DNA of 12,353 bases. It comes from an uncultured Collinsella sp. Its GTDB lineage: Bacteria; Actinomycetota; Coriobacteriia; Coriobacteriales; Coriobacteriaceae. Every line of letters starts with the position of its first letter. Positions within the stretch are counted from its first letter, which is position 1. Positions 11,994 through 12,353 of this stretch are shown one piece after another. The DNA lies in the NCBI GenBank assembly GCA_900550815.1, contig URTW01000043.1, positions 1 through 12,353 on the forward strand, given 5' to 3'. A program made the position numbers and the translations under genes. The notes beneath the pieces are model-generated. The model made no database searches. It was given only the letters and a program-made list of their open reading frames with translations, and was not told the origin of the DNA.

Positions 11994-12353
11994 CTACGCC
12001 TGCGCCATCGCCCTCTTGCGTTCCCAGCGAGCCAACTTAATCGTCACCAGCGTAAGAGCCCAGGCCACAAGCGAGAACACGGCACCAACCGCGCCTACGT
12101 ATGCAATGCCAACTCCGCTTACCACGGCGCCGCCCACCGCAGTGCCAAACGAGATGCCGACGTTAAACGCCATGGGCTCAACCGAACTTGCGAGCACCAT
12201 CGACTTGGGGTGGCGGCTGCGTGCCACGTCCATAAAGTGCGTGCTGCACGACACCGACAACAGGAACAAGAGCAACGCCAGGCTAAAGCCAAAGACAAGT
12301 GCGCGCCGCATGGCACCGCCAACAGCAAACAGCCCACACACAGCCGCCGCCTG
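11994..12353 (-). CDS. MFS transporter, C-terminal part (cut by window edge)
   Basis: The frame is open to the window edge (about 119 codons visible). It shows four hydrophobic segments separated by short polar loops and ends in a basic cytoplasmic tail (ARWERKRAMAQA). The segment VEPMAFNVGISFGTAVGGAVV resembles the last third of DHA1/AraJ-like efflux carriers, where a small-residue helix of the type AFNxGxxxGxxxGG is typical. The start and N-terminal half lie outside the window. Its stop codon adjoins the phosphatase start, so the two are probably cotranscribed. The substrate cannot be told from this part. Confidence 0.8.
   Translation of the reverse strand, partial: QAAAVCGLFAVGGAMRRALVFGFSLALLLFLLSVSCSTHFMDVARSRHPKSMVLASSVEPMAFNVGISFGTAVGGAVVSGVGIAYVGAVGAVFSLVAWALTLVTIKLARWERKRAMAQA

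Overview
The window looks like a piece of chromosome from a high-GC gut actinobacterium of the class Coriobacteriia, most probably Collinsella or a close relative. The grounds are GC-rich codon use, the gene families present, and short palindromes of the form ATGTGACAAAGGG...CCCTTTGTCACAT scattered between genes. This is judged by eye and was not tested by a search. I saw no rRNA, tRNA, CRISPR array, phage gene or transposase.

Layout. Positions 1-2756 (minus strand) hold a catabolic-looking operon: an SDR oxidoreductase, an OFA-type MFS transporter and a Gfo/Idh/MocA oxidoreductase whose frame stops after the NAD-binding domain. A LysR regulator (2990-3868, plus) is divergent from it and is the natural candidate to control it. 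Substrate unknown. The convergent gap 3869-4102 carries a compact hairpin and a 34-bp near-perfect inverted repeat. Positions 4103-8325 (minus) form a tightly overlapping operon: a MarR regulator followed by the two halves of a heterodimeric ABC exporter, one with a degenerate and one with a canonical ATP site. Its promoter and a 9-bp palindromic operator are readable at 8347-8409.

Positions 8655-9801 (plus) hold a pyridoxal/pyridoxamine kinase translationally coupled to a small Cys-rich TIGR04076-type protein. Positions 9985-11346 (plus) hold an AAA ATPase with a C-terminal DUF4143 (PD-(D/E)XK-like) domain. Three copies of a 12-bp repeat, spaced 32-33 bp, precede it, and one dispersed palindrome lies on each side of it. 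After a large terminator-like hairpin, 11502-12353 (minus) holds a low-molecular-weight protein-tyrosine phosphatase and, directly upstream, the C-terminal part of an MFS transporter cut by the window edge.

The signals least explained by ordinary annotation are: (i) the phased triple repeat in front of the AAA/DUF4143 gene; (ii) three related palindromes that each begin 8-12 nt after a stop codon, all in the same orientation relative to the preceding gene; (iii) the long inverted repeat downstream of the ABC operon. No complete novel system can be proven from sequence alone. The AAA/DUF4143 cassette is the best candidate for a selfish or accessory module.
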